From JACRLW01 sp050181465 (lineage in GTDB: Bacteria; Planctomycetota; UBA1135; UBA2386), in assembly GCA_050181465.1 (NCBI GenBank), contig JBFXDD010000095.1, positions 1-5,860 on the forward strand: a DNA stretch of 5,860 nucleotides. The letters are read 5' to 3'. The notes under the pieces are model-generated. The model did not search any database. It was given only the letters and a program-made list of their open reading frames with translations, and was not told where the DNA came from. Both the position numbers and the translations under genes were made by a program. Of the stretch, positions 1 through 5,331 are shown piece after piece. The first letter of the stretch is position 1. The number at the start of each line of letters is the position of its first letter.

Positions 1-13
1 ATCGATCCCCAGG

Positions 14-42
14 TTGGCGAAAGCTCGCAAGGCCGCTACTCT
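14..42 (+). promoter_or_regulatory. Possible sigma70-type promoter for the tRNA-Pro gene
   Basis: A TTGGCG (14-19) and a TACTCT (37-42) are separated by 17 bp and lie 12 bp before the first base of the tRNA. They match the -35 and -10 consensus at 4/6 and 3/6 positions. The ideal spacing and position make this the best promoter candidate upstream of the tRNA, but the hexamers are weak and planctomycete promoters are poorly defined. Confidence 0.3.
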
Positions 43-53
43 CCTCGCCCTCA

Positions 54-127
54 CGGGCCGTAGCTTAGTCTGGTAAAGCGCCTGGTTTGGGACCAGGAGA
101 CCGGAGGTTCAAATCCTCTCGGCCCGA
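54..127 (+). tRNA. tRNA-Pro (anticodon UGG)
   Basis: The sequence folds into a complete cloverleaf. The 7-bp acceptor stem is CGGGCCG (54-60) with CGGCCCG (120-126), including the C1-G72 pair typical of bacterial tRNA-Pro, and the discriminator base is A127. The anticodon arm is CCTGG-TTTGGGA-CCAGG, giving anticodon UGG, which reads CCN proline codons. The T arm is GGAGG-TTCAAAT-CCTCT with one terminal G-U pair. No CCA is encoded, as the next bases are TCG, so CCA must be added after transcription. The integrase gene directly downstream on the same strand suggests that the 3' half of this tRNA is the attachment site of a mobile element. The tRNA is intact, as expected when an element restores the 3' end on insertion. 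Confidence 0.96.
83..127 (+). other. Probable attachment site (att) region in the 3' half of tRNA-Pro
   Basis: Tyrosine integrases of tRNA-targeting elements commonly recombine within the anticodon or T arm, and the element carries a copy of the tRNA 3' end. Here the integrase starts 111 bp after the tRNA, which is the usual attL arrangement. I found no second copy of the T-arm/acceptor sequence in the rest of the window, so the other junction (attR) should lie past 5860. The exact core boundaries cannot be fixed from one junction; the span given is only the anticodon-to-3'-end region. Confidence 0.5.
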
Positions 128-167
128 TCGACATAACCGGCCGATGCGACGCAACTTGCGATCGAAC

Positions 168-180
168 CCGCCAATGGCGG
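168..180. repeat. Short dyad CCGCC-AAT-GGCGG upstream of the integrase
   Basis: CCGCC and GGCGG flank a 3-bp AAT, and the A/T pair next to the centre extends the symmetry to 6 bp on each side. It lies in the 110-bp leader between the tRNA and the integrase. It could be an accessory-protein site or chance in GC-rich DNA. It is listed because a second, stronger palindrome follows 23 bp later. Confidence 0.35.
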
Positions 181-202
181 AGCGGCGTAAACCAACGCGA
201 AT

Positions 203-220
203 TCCTTGCGCGCGCAAGGA
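203..220. promoter_or_regulatory. 18-bp perfect palindrome in the integrase leader (possible operator)
   Basis: TCCTTGCGCGCGCAAGGA equals its own reverse complement over all 18 bases. It ends 17 bp before the integrase ATG. No T tract follows, so it is not an intrinsic terminator for the tRNA. A symmetric site directly upstream of int fits an operator for a dimeric regulator or an accessory recombination site. It would also form a hairpin in the mRNA leader close to the start codon. The function is inferred from position and symmetry only. Confidence 0.45.
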
Positions 221-237
221 TCGAGGTTTCACCCGCC

Positions 238-1497
238 ATGCGATCGGACATCCCACAACTCAAGACCAGGAAGCAGAAGAGCGGCGCGCTCACGACATAT
301 TCGCTCTTCTCGGGCGTCTTTCTTTCCTTCGGCCCGACCGACGATCCCGCCTCTCGCGCGCGCTATGCGGCCGCGCTGCTCGCGTGGGAACAAGCGGGCC
401 GTCGAGTGACCAAGGCAGTCTTCGCAGCGGCAGAAGGCCGCAGCGCGAGCGAGGACGACAGCGAGGAAGGCTCGATGACCGTTCGTGAACTCGCGGCCCG
501 GTACGAGACCTTTCTCGACGAGACCGGCCGCTACGTCAAAGCGGGCCGGCCCACGACGCAGCGGCTCAACATCGCACGCGCGCTGCGCGAGTTCATGGAA
601 GGCTTCGCAGACTTGCCGGCGGCACGTTGCACCGATGCCGTGATTCATCAACACCGCGACCGCCTCGAACGACGTCCGACCCTCACCCGGAAGGGCATCA
701 ACCAGAAGGTTTCGCTCGTCGTCGGGCTCTTCCGTTGGGGCTGGAAGCGCGGCTTCGTGCCCAAGGCGACGTGGGCCGATATCCGACTCGTCGAGCCTCT
801 CACGCGAGCTGAAGCGGGCAACCGGCCCACCGGCAAGCCGAAGCGGATTCCAACCCTCGACGAGATCCGCGCCGTCGTGGCCGTCGCCTCGAGGCAAGTC
901 GGCGCAATGCTCAGACTGCAAGCGCTCTCGGGAATGCGGCCGGGAGAAGTCTGCGCGATGCGATTCGAGGACGTCGAGCGGATCGAGCACGAAGGCACGA
1001 CCTTCGGGCTCTACCGGGTGCGCGACGGCAAGACCTCGCACCATGGGCACGCTACGAGCTACGTCCTTCCGCCGGCCGCGCTGGCCATCCTCGACGAGTT
1101 CCAGCGGCCCGGCGGCGGAATCGTCTTCCGGCCGTCCGACGCGATGCGCGAGCGCGGGAAGGCCATGCGATTGCAGCGGCGAACGCCGATCACGAAGCAG
1201 ACCATCGAGCGCGACCACCGCGACGAGCCTCGCGAGTTCGGCGAGCGCTACACGAAGGACACCTATCGGCACGCCGTCGAGCGCGCTTGCGCGGCGGCCG
1301 GTGTCGAACGCTTCGTGCCTCACGCACTGCGGCACGTCGTCGCGACGTGGGCAGCGAATCACGTCCGACTCGGCATCGGCGCGGCAGCGGCCGCACTCTC
1401 GCACGCGAGCCGCTCGACCACCGAACACTACGTCCACCGTGACGACTCGCTGCGATTCAACGTGGCAAGACTCGCGGAGCGGGAGCTTGCGATATGA
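238..1497 (+). CDS. int: Tyrosine recombinase / site-specific integrase
   Basis: This 419-residue protein is a tyrosine integrase that catalyses insertion and excision of the element through a covalent 3'-phosphotyrosine intermediate. Residues about 8-60 form a basic N-terminal module (SGALTTYSLFSGVFLSFGP, then ASRARYAAALLAW) of a form I recall from planctomycete integrases, probably arm-site binding. Residues about 80-175 are the SAM-like core-binding domain (MTVRELAARYETFL to VVGLFRWGWKRGFV). The catalytic domain runs from about 205 to the end. All expected catalytic residues are visible: R234 (SGMRPGE), K265 (DGKTS), H362 and R365 (HALRH), H389 (LSHAS) and the nucleophile Y398 (TTEHYVH). 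It therefore looks intact. The ATG at 238 follows a modest GAGG 11 bp upstream. Its tRNA-adjacent position indicates insertion at tRNA-Pro. The stop overlaps the next gene by 4 bp, so the two are probably co-translated. Confidence 0.95.
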   Translation: MRSDIPQLKTRKQKSGALTTYSLFSGVFLSFGPTDDPASRARYAAALLAWEQAGRRVTKAVFAAAEGRSASEDDSEEGSMTVRELAARYETFLDETGRYVKAGRPTTQRLNIARALREFMEGFADLPAARCTDAVIHQHRDRLERRPTLTRKGINQKVSLVVGLFRWGWKRGFVPKATWADIRLVEPLTRAEAGNRPTGKPKRIPTLDEIRAVVAVASRQVGAMLRLQALSGMRPGEVCAMRFEDVERIEHEGTTFGLYRVRDGKTSHHGHATSYVLPPAALAILDEFQRPGGGIVFRPSDAMRERGKAMRLQRRTPITKQTIERDHRDEPREFGERYTKDTYRHAVERACAAAGVERFVPHALRHVVATWAANHVRLGIGAAAAALSHASRSTTEHYVHRDDSLRFNVARLAERELAI

Positions 1498-2093
1498 ACC
1501 ACCCGGCCGAGCTTCTTGCGCGCGCCGCGGCAGCTTGCCGCGAGATCGCGACGATCCTCGAGGAAAGCCAGCCGTCCCTCGATCCAAGCGGCGAAACGCT
1601 CGTCGATGCGGCCGGGCTTCCGATGTTGCGCGAGACGTGGGCTCATCGCTCGCCCGGATGGATCGACGCCTTCCTCGATGCGCGCGCCGTCGTGCGGCTC
1701 GCTGCGATCGAGAGCGCTTGGACCCTGCTCGCGCAGCTCGGCGAGCACGCGCTCGGCGACTTGTCGCCGTGGAATCGTTGGTTCGAGGAATGGGCCGAAG
1801 CGATCGAGTTCGCCGCATCGAGTCAGGCACCGGCACCGATCGAAGTCGAAGAGTCGAGCGCCGTCGATCTGCCCGAGCACCTGCGCAAGACGCTCGAGGT
1901 TCTCGACGATCGCGAGTTCCACACGCTCGAGGAGATCGCGACCGTGCGGGACCTCTCGGACTCGGCTCTTCGGATTCACCTTGGCGAGCTCAAAGCTCTC
2001 GGACTCGTGGAAATGGGACCCAACCACCAGGGCCGGCGACGCACACAAGCGGGAAATCGCGCGCTCGCTCAAAGGCCGAGTTCGGGCACCTAG
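1494..2093 (+). CDS. Winged-helix protein of unknown function, coupled to the integrase
   Basis: I do not recognise this 199-residue protein. Residues 1-110 are mostly helical and acidic with several tryptophans (W48, W56, W76, then WNRWFEEWAEAIEF near 93-106). A short Ala/Pro/Glu-rich linker follows. Residues about 125-190 resemble a winged helix-turn-helix: LPEHLRKTLEVLDDREFHTL, EEIATVRDLSDSALRIHLGEL as the probable turn and recognition helices, and ALGLVEMGPNHQGRRRTQAG as a wing ending in basic residues. It may be a DNA-binding regulator or accessory recombination factor; this rests on fold pattern only. The ATG sits in an ATGA overlap with the integrase stop, indicating translational coupling and a shared transcript. 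There is no usable start upstream and the next Met is residue 44. A 7-bp hairpin at 1526-1542 falls early in the coding region. Confidence 0.8.
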   Translation: MNHPAELLARAAAACREIATILEESQPSLDPSGETLVDAAGLPMLRETWAHRSPGWIDAFLDARAVVRLAAIESAWTLLAQLGEHALGDLSPWNRWFEEWAEAIEFAASSQAPAPIEVEESSAVDLPEHLRKTLEVLDDREFHTLEEIATVRDLSDSALRIHLGELKALGLVEMGPNHQGRRRTQAGNRALAQRPSSGT

Positions 2094-2118
2094 AGGCCGA
2101 TTCTCGCGCGAAGTGACA

Positions 2119-2145
2119 ACGTGCTAGCACCTACTGCTAGCACGT
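2119..2145. promoter_or_regulatory. Perfect 11-bp inverted repeat with two TGCTAGCA palindromes (candidate operator)
   Basis: ACGTGCTAGCA (2119-2129) and TGCTAGCACGT (2135-2145) are perfect reverse complements around a 5-bp CCTAC spacer. Each arm also contains the 8-bp palindrome TGCTAGCA, extended in the first arm to the 10-bp GTGCTAGCAC (2121-2130). The unit therefore reads both as an inverted repeat and as two direct copies 13 bp apart. It occupies the middle of the 83-bp gap before the DUF1580-like gene. A GTGACA at 2113-2118 matches a -35 box at 5/6, but no good -10 follows. The following bases are AAACGCGGG, not a T run, so an intrinsic terminator is unlikely. The best reading is a tandem operator controlling the downstream replication operon. 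Confidence 0.6.
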
Positions 2146-2176
2146 AAACGCGGGCGACTTGTGGTTTCGTCTGGGC

Positions 2177-2473
2177 ATGGACGACTTCAGCGAGTTCATC
2201 TCGATTCAGGACCTACCCAACCACCTACCACCCGGAAAGAACGGCAAGAAGCTGCATTTCGTGTCGTGCTACAGGTGGGTTTCGAAGGGCCTTCGCGGCA
2301 TCAAACTGCGGACGATCTTTCTCGGCGGCGCGCGGTTCACCACCCTGGCATGGGTTCGTGAGTTCGGCGAGGCCGTCGCGGCAGCGCGAACCGACGCAAT
2401 GCCCGCCGAGCGGATCAAGCCGGCGCGCTCGCGGCGCACTCGACGCGAGGAGCGGACTCGGAGGGGCGCTTGA
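2177..2473 (+). CDS. DUF1580-like small DNA-binding protein, excisionase-type
   Basis: This 98-residue protein resembles the DUF1580 family, which I recall mainly from planctomycete genomes. It also follows the general plan of small winged-helix excisionases. The visible pattern is ISIQDLPNHLP (first helix of the fold), then VSCYRWVSKGLRGIKLRTIFLGGARFTTLAWVREF, equivalent to the 'RW..KG.RG..L' turn and the 'GG.R.TT...V..F' wing and final helix. The tail is strongly basic (RSRRTRREERTRRG). A likely role is recombination directionality and/or regulation of the element. The ATG at 2177 starts just before the conserved block; an in-frame TTG at 2159 would add six residues (MWFRLG) and is less convincing. 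Neither start has a clear Shine-Dalgarno sequence. The stop TGA overlaps the TTG start of the replication gene. The symmetric site at 2119-2145 lies just upstream and could be its binding site. Confidence 0.8.
   Translation: MDDFSEFISIQDLPNHLPPGKNGKKLHFVSCYRWVSKGLRGIKLRTIFLGGARFTTLAWVREFGEAVAAARTDAMPAERIKPARSRRTRREERTRRGA
2460..2472 (+). promoter_or_regulatory. Ribosome binding site deciding a TTG start for the replication gene
   Basis: GGAGG at 2460-2464 lies 5 bp before a TTG at 2470-2472, and the TTG overlaps the TGA stop of the preceding gene (TTGA). The next candidate Met codons are far inside the primase fold, after the catalytic motifs, so TTG is the only start that keeps the whole domain. 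Confidence 0.7.
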
Positions 2474-4905
2474 GCCCGGCGGGCGCAAAAGAGGAGATCG
2501 AATCAGCTTTGGGCGAGGCCATCCGATACGCGGCCGTCGGATGGCCAGTTTTCCCGGTGCGCGCGGACAAGACGCCGCACACGGCACACGGATTCCGCGA
2601 CGCGACCACCGACCAGCGGCAGATCGAGGAATGGTGGGCGCGCTGGCCCGATGCTCAGATCGGCGTTGCAACCGGCGAGGCCGGGCTTCTCGTCGTCGAC
2701 CTCGACCTCGACGAGCCGCGGCAGCGTGACGGACTGCGCGCATTCGCGCAGCTCGTCGACGAGCACGGACTCGACGATTGCGGGCTCGTGGCATCGACAC
2801 CTCGAGGGGGCGAGCATCGGTTCTTCGCGATGCCTCAGCCGCCGATCCGCTCGGGAACCGACGTCCTGCGAGGTATCGGAACAACCGTTCGTGGTATCGA
2901 CGTCCGCGCCGAAGGCGGGTACGTCGTGCTACCGTCGGCGGCATCGCCAGGGCGAGCGTGGACGACCGGCGACCCGTTCGAGACGTGGGAGGACGACGGC
3001 GAACAGCGGGGGCACCTGGGCGCCGCGCCGGAATGGTTGCTCGCGCTGCTACGCGAGCGATCGTCGCCGACGACCTCGAGTAGCGGGCCGACCGTCGGCC
3101 TCAACAGCGCGACCGCTGCACCCGTCGATGCGGAGCTGCTACGCGACCTGCGGCGGGCGCTGCCGTGGATCGAAAGCGACCCGCGCGACGCGTGGATTCG
3201 CGTTGGGATGGGCCTTCGCTCGACCGGTTGGGGCGAGCCGGCCTACGACCTCTGGTGCGGATGGTCGAAGACCTCGTCGAAGTTCGACGAGCGAGAACAG
3301 CGCCGGCAATGGGAGTCGCTCTCGGAGTATCGCGCCGACGCGAGCGAGGTTACCCACCGGACGATCTTCTGGATGGCGCTCGAGGCCGGGATGCCTCGCG
3401 ATTCCGTGCCGGAAGCCGCGTTCGAGGGCGGCGGCGCGAGCGGCACCTCGAGCGAGCGACGCGAGGCCACACTCGGCACGACGTTCGCCGACTGGGAGCG
3501 GACCCGGCCGATCGTGCGCGCTCAGACCGGAATCGCGAGCCTCGACGAGTTCCTGCGCGGTGGGCTCCCATTCGGTGAGCTCGCCGTGCTGCTCGGCGCG
3601 CCCGACGCAGGAAAGACGATGCTGCTCGTCGAGCTGGCCGACTCGTGGGCGTCGCTCGGGCACGTCGTCGGGATTCTCGCCGTCGACGAAGACCCGAGCG
3701 GGCTCGCGACGCGATTCGCGCAGCGGCGCGGGTTCACGCGCGAGGAATGCGAGAGCGGCCGTCCCGACGCGATCGCAGCGTTCCGCGACCGTACTGCAGC
3801 CGTCGACGAACTCGTCCGGTTCTACGGGGAGGACTGGACCGTCGACCTCGCGGCCGAGCGCGTCGCAACCATCGCAGCCGAACGCGGCATTCGCGGCGCG
3901 CTGCTCGTCGACTCGCTGCAAACCGTGCGTTGCCGCGCCGAAACGCCCAAGGACGGGCTTCGCGAGGTAGTCGGGCTACGGGTGCGCGCGTTGCGTCGCG
4001 CGGCTCAGGATCGCGGGCTGGCCGTCGTCACGACGTCCGAGATGGTTCGAGCATCCTACCGGGCGCGCGGTGTCGACGTCGCCGACCTCGCGGCCGGCAA
4101 GGAATCCGGCTCAATCGAATATCAAGCGAAGGTGCTCGTCGCGCTGCGATCCGTGCGCGGCGAGCCGGACATCGTCTCGTTGCGCATCGCGAAAAACAAA
4201 GTCGGCGGCCGCATCCACGATCCCGACGACCCGGCCGACGCAATCTACCTGCGCGTCGACCGAGCGACGCAGACGATCGCCGAGAGCGACTACCGCCCGG
4301 CCGAGGAACTCGAGAAGCCCACCCGTGAGGATGCCCGGCACTCGAAGGCACTCGCGCGCCAGGAAGCCGACGCGGCAATCGTGGCGACCGTCATCGCCCG
4401 CCGACCGGGAATCACGAAGCGAGATCTATACCCGGCCGCCAAAGTCGCGGCCGGCTCGATGTCGAAGGACCGCATCAATACCGCCCTCGAGGTACTGCAG
4501 TCGGCCGTCATCGTCGTCCAGGTAGGCTACCGGCAGACCCACTTCCTCGACGGCGCGAAGGTTCCGACCGGGGTGCTCGCCAGGGTTCCGGATGGCGACC
4601 GCGACCAGGTTCGGGCCAGCTCGGCGCCGGCCGTCGCGGACACCGACTCCGACGGGCCACCCGAGGACGATTCCTCGCTCGACGAATTCGAGTCGGGAAG
4701 TTCCGCCCGTTCCGAGAGTTCCGGAACAGCAATCCGGAACGAATCACCTGAAGCGTTCCGGCGTTCCGCCGTTCCGGCTCCCCCTTTAGGGGGCCAGGAA
4801 CGGAACGGAACGACAGGTGACGGACATCCACCCACCCAGACGGACGGCGTTCCGGATCCGATGCAATCGGATTCAGAGGACTCAATCGGAGGACTCGAGG
4901 AATGA
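2470..4905 (+). CDS. Primase-polymerase / RecA-fold helicase replication initiator
   Basis: This 811-residue protein probably primes and drives replication of the element. Residues about 12-195 are a bifunctional primase-polymerase (archaeo-eukaryotic primase superfamily). Its active site appears intact: the metal-binding DLDLD at D77/D79, GGEH with H116, and GIDVRAEGGYVV with D144. Residues about 222-307 resemble PriCT-2, the helical domain that commonly follows such primases. Residues about 350-610 are a RecA/DnaB/KaiC-like ATPase, with Walker A GAPDAGKT (376-383), a possible catalytic E407 in VDEDP, Walker B ALLVD (D481) and a DnaB/RepA-like IAKNKVGG (573-580). Residues about 624-694 look like a winged helix. 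The last ~110 residues are Ser/Pro/Glu/Asp-rich and probably disordered; their DNA holds the repeat cluster described separately. The gene is translationally linked at both ends, by TTGA at its start and ATGA at its stop. Helicase activity is inferred, since an ATPase without unwinding activity is possible. Confidence 0.92.
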   Translation: MSPAGAKEEIESALGEAIRYAAVGWPVFPVRADKTPHTAHGFRDATTDQRQIEEWWARWPDAQIGVATGEAGLLVVDLDLDEPRQRDGLRAFAQLVDEHGLDDCGLVASTPRGGEHRFFAMPQPPIRSGTDVLRGIGTTVRGIDVRAEGGYVVLPSAASPGRAWTTGDPFETWEDDGEQRGHLGAAPEWLLALLRERSSPTTSSSGPTVGLNSATAAPVDAELLRDLRRALPWIESDPRDAWIRVGMGLRSTGWGEPAYDLWCGWSKTSSKFDEREQRRQWESLSEYRADASEVTHRTIFWMALEAGMPRDSVPEAAFEGGGASGTSSERREATLGTTFADWERTRPIVRAQTGIASLDEFLRGGLPFGELAVLLGAPDAGKTMLLVELADSWASLGHVVGILAVDEDPSGLATRFAQRRGFTREECESGRPDAIAAFRDRTAAVDELVRFYGEDWTVDLAAERVATIAAERGIRGALLVDSLQTVRCRAETPKDGLREVVGLRVRALRRAAQDRGLAVVTTSEMVRASYRARGVDVADLAAGKESGSIEYQAKVLVALRSVRGEPDIVSLRIAKNKVGGRIHDPDDPADAIYLRVDRATQTIAESDYRPAEELEKPTREDARHSKALARQEADAAIVATVIARRPGITKRDLYPAAKVAAGSMSKDRINTALEVLQSAVIVVQVGYRQTHFLDGAKVPTGVLARVPDGDRDQVRASSAPAVADTDSDGPPEDDSSLDEFESGSSARSESSGTAIRNESPEAFRRSAVPAPPLGGQERNGTTGDGHPPTQTDGVPDPMQSDSEDSIGGLEE
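4700..4811. repeat. GTTCCG/CGGAAC iteron-like cluster in the 3' end of the replication gene
   Basis: GTTCCG begins at 4700, 4709 and 4718 (9-bp steps) and at 4755, 4763 and 4771 (8-bp steps). The reverse form CGGAAC begins at 4722, 4735, 4801 and 4806, and the copies at 4718 and 4722 merge into the palindrome GTTCCGGAAC. That is ten copies in 112 bp, where composition predicts well under one. Outlying copies sit at 4561, 4585 and 4849; the only other copy I saw is CGGAAC at 2877. The copies fall in all three codon phases, so they are not a repeated peptide. Regular spacing and both orientations suggest binding sites for an initiator, possibly the winged helix of this same protein. Confidence 0.7.
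4744..4820. repeat. 77-bp interrupted palindrome, candidate replication origin
   Basis: Five blocks on the left are mirrored in order by five on the right. TCACCTG (4744-4750) pairs with CAGGTGA (4814-4820). CGTTCC (4754-4759) pairs with GGAACG (4807-4812). GTTCC (4763-4767) pairs with GGAAC (4802-4806). GTTCC (4771-4775) pairs with GGAAC (4797-4801). CCCCC (4780-4784) pairs with GGGGG (4789-4793) around the loop TTTA. The left blocks are spaced 8 bp apart and the right ones 5 bp apart, so the stem would have bulges on the left. The whole structure is coding, within the disordered tail of the replication protein. It may be a double- or single-strand origin, or an initiator binding array. No T run follows, which argues against a terminator. 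Confidence 0.65.
4856..4896. repeat. Hairpin plus CAATCGGA/AGGACTC direct repeats at the end of the replication gene
   Basis: ATCCGAT (4856-4862) and ATCGGAT (4866-4872) form a perfect 7-bp inverted repeat with a GCA loop. CAATCGGA occurs at 4864-4871 and 4883-4890, and AGGACTC at 4877-4883 and 4890-4896, as a duplicated unit of uneven length. This stretch is less GC-rich than its surroundings and lies next to the GTTCCG at 4849. It could be an easily melted flank of the candidate origin, or it could simply encode the protein tail and the next gene's leader. Confidence 0.45.
4888..4904 (+). promoter_or_regulatory. Ribosome binding site for the gene at 4902
   Basis: GGAGG at 4888-4892 lies 9 bp before the ATG at 4902, inside the end of the replication gene. 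The ATG overlaps the replication gene stop as ATGA. A consensus-like site at good spacing supports the small downstream ORF as a real gene. Confidence 0.6.
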
Positions 4906-5213
4906 CCCGAGCCGCACCCGACAGCGACACGGCGCGGCTTCTCTCGGCGATCGTCGATGCCGCGGTGTCCGATCGGGAGACTCGGACTCGCATCGCCAAG
5001 AAGCTCGCTCACTGGCTCGAGATGCGAGCCGCCGTTGCTTACTGTCCGCCGGACGATCCGGGCTACCGCTACACCGTGGCCAAGCTCGCACCGTGGGCGA
5101 AAGGTGTCGATGATGGCGTCTGGGCGACGTGGCGATTCGCGGCGGCAGTCGACGCGATCATTGTCGAGATTCTCGATCGCATTCATCGGGAAGACCGCGA
5201 GTTCCCGCCGTAG
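4902..5213 (+). CDS. Hypothetical protein coupled to the replication gene
   Basis: I do not recognise this 103-residue protein. It is predicted to be soluble and mostly helical, with no signal peptide or membrane segment. Residues 8-48 (DTARLLSAIVDAAVSDRE, then RIAKKLAHWLEMRAAVAY) look like two or three amphipathic helices. A middle section has CPPDDPGYRYTVAKLAPWAKGVDDGVW, and residues about 76-100 form a final helix (RFAAAVDAIIVEILDRIHRED). Its ATG overlaps the replication gene stop (ATGA) and has a good GGAGG upstream, so it is expected to be made together with the replication protein. A helper role in replication is therefore possible, but that inference comes from context only. Its codon use matches the GC-rich third positions of its neighbours. 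Confidence 0.75.
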   Translation: MTRAAPDSDTARLLSAIVDAAVSDRETRTRIAKKLAHWLEMRAAVAYCPPDDPGYRYTVAKLAPWAKGVDDGVWATWRFAAAVDAIIVEILDRIHREDREFPP

Positions 5214-5255
5214 CCGTCAAGCGGCAGTCAAGTTATTCCATTGCAGGACAAGGAC

Positions 5256-5293
5256 TTGCGTCGGTTTCGAGCCGTGATACAACCGACACCGAC
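5256..5293 (+). promoter_or_regulatory. Dyad and weak promoter candidate before the gene at 5332
   Basis: GTCGGTT (5260-5266) and AACCGAC (5281-5287) are perfect reverse complements 14 bp apart, and ACCGAC is repeated in tandem at 5282-5287 and 5288-5293. A possible promoter, TTGCGT (5256-5261) and TACAAC (5278-5283) with 16 bp between, overlaps both arms; each hexamer matches consensus at 4/6. A symmetric site overlying a promoter suggests repressor control of the downstream small gene. The rest of the 118-bp gap (5214-5331) holds only a small GCCG-TCAAG-CGGC hairpin and a duplicated GTCAAG (5216 and 5227). Confidence 0.35.
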
Positions 5294-5331
5294 GGCGGCC
5301 GGGCGGCTCGCCGACGAAATCAGATTCAGTC

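Noticed and set aside
1526..1542. Hairpin CGCGGCA-GCT-TGCCGCG early in the gene at 1494
   Set aside because: It is a perfect 7-bp stem but lies within GC-rich coding sequence, with no neighbouring repeats and no T run. Chance is a sufficient explanation.
229..1836. A 535-codon open frame on the minus strand across the integrase and the following gene
   Set aside because: It is antisense to a clear integrase with intact catalytic residues. Its translation is arginine- and alanine-rich low complexity, as expected for the complement of GC-rich coding DNA.
2159..2176. TTG start giving a 104-residue version of the DUF1580-like protein
   Set aside because: The added MWFRLG is outside the family-like region and the TTG lacks a ribosome binding site. 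ATG at 2177 is the simpler choice, though not proven.
2651..3970. A 439-codon plus-strand frame inside the replication gene
   Set aside because: The translation is Ser/Arg-rich without domains, and the overlapping frame carries all the primase and ATPase motifs. Long shadow frames are expected at this GC content.
4780..4793. CCCCC-TTTA-GGGGG hairpin as an intrinsic terminator
   Set aside because: No U tract follows and the reading frame continues through it for over 100 bases. It makes better sense as the centre of the larger palindrome.
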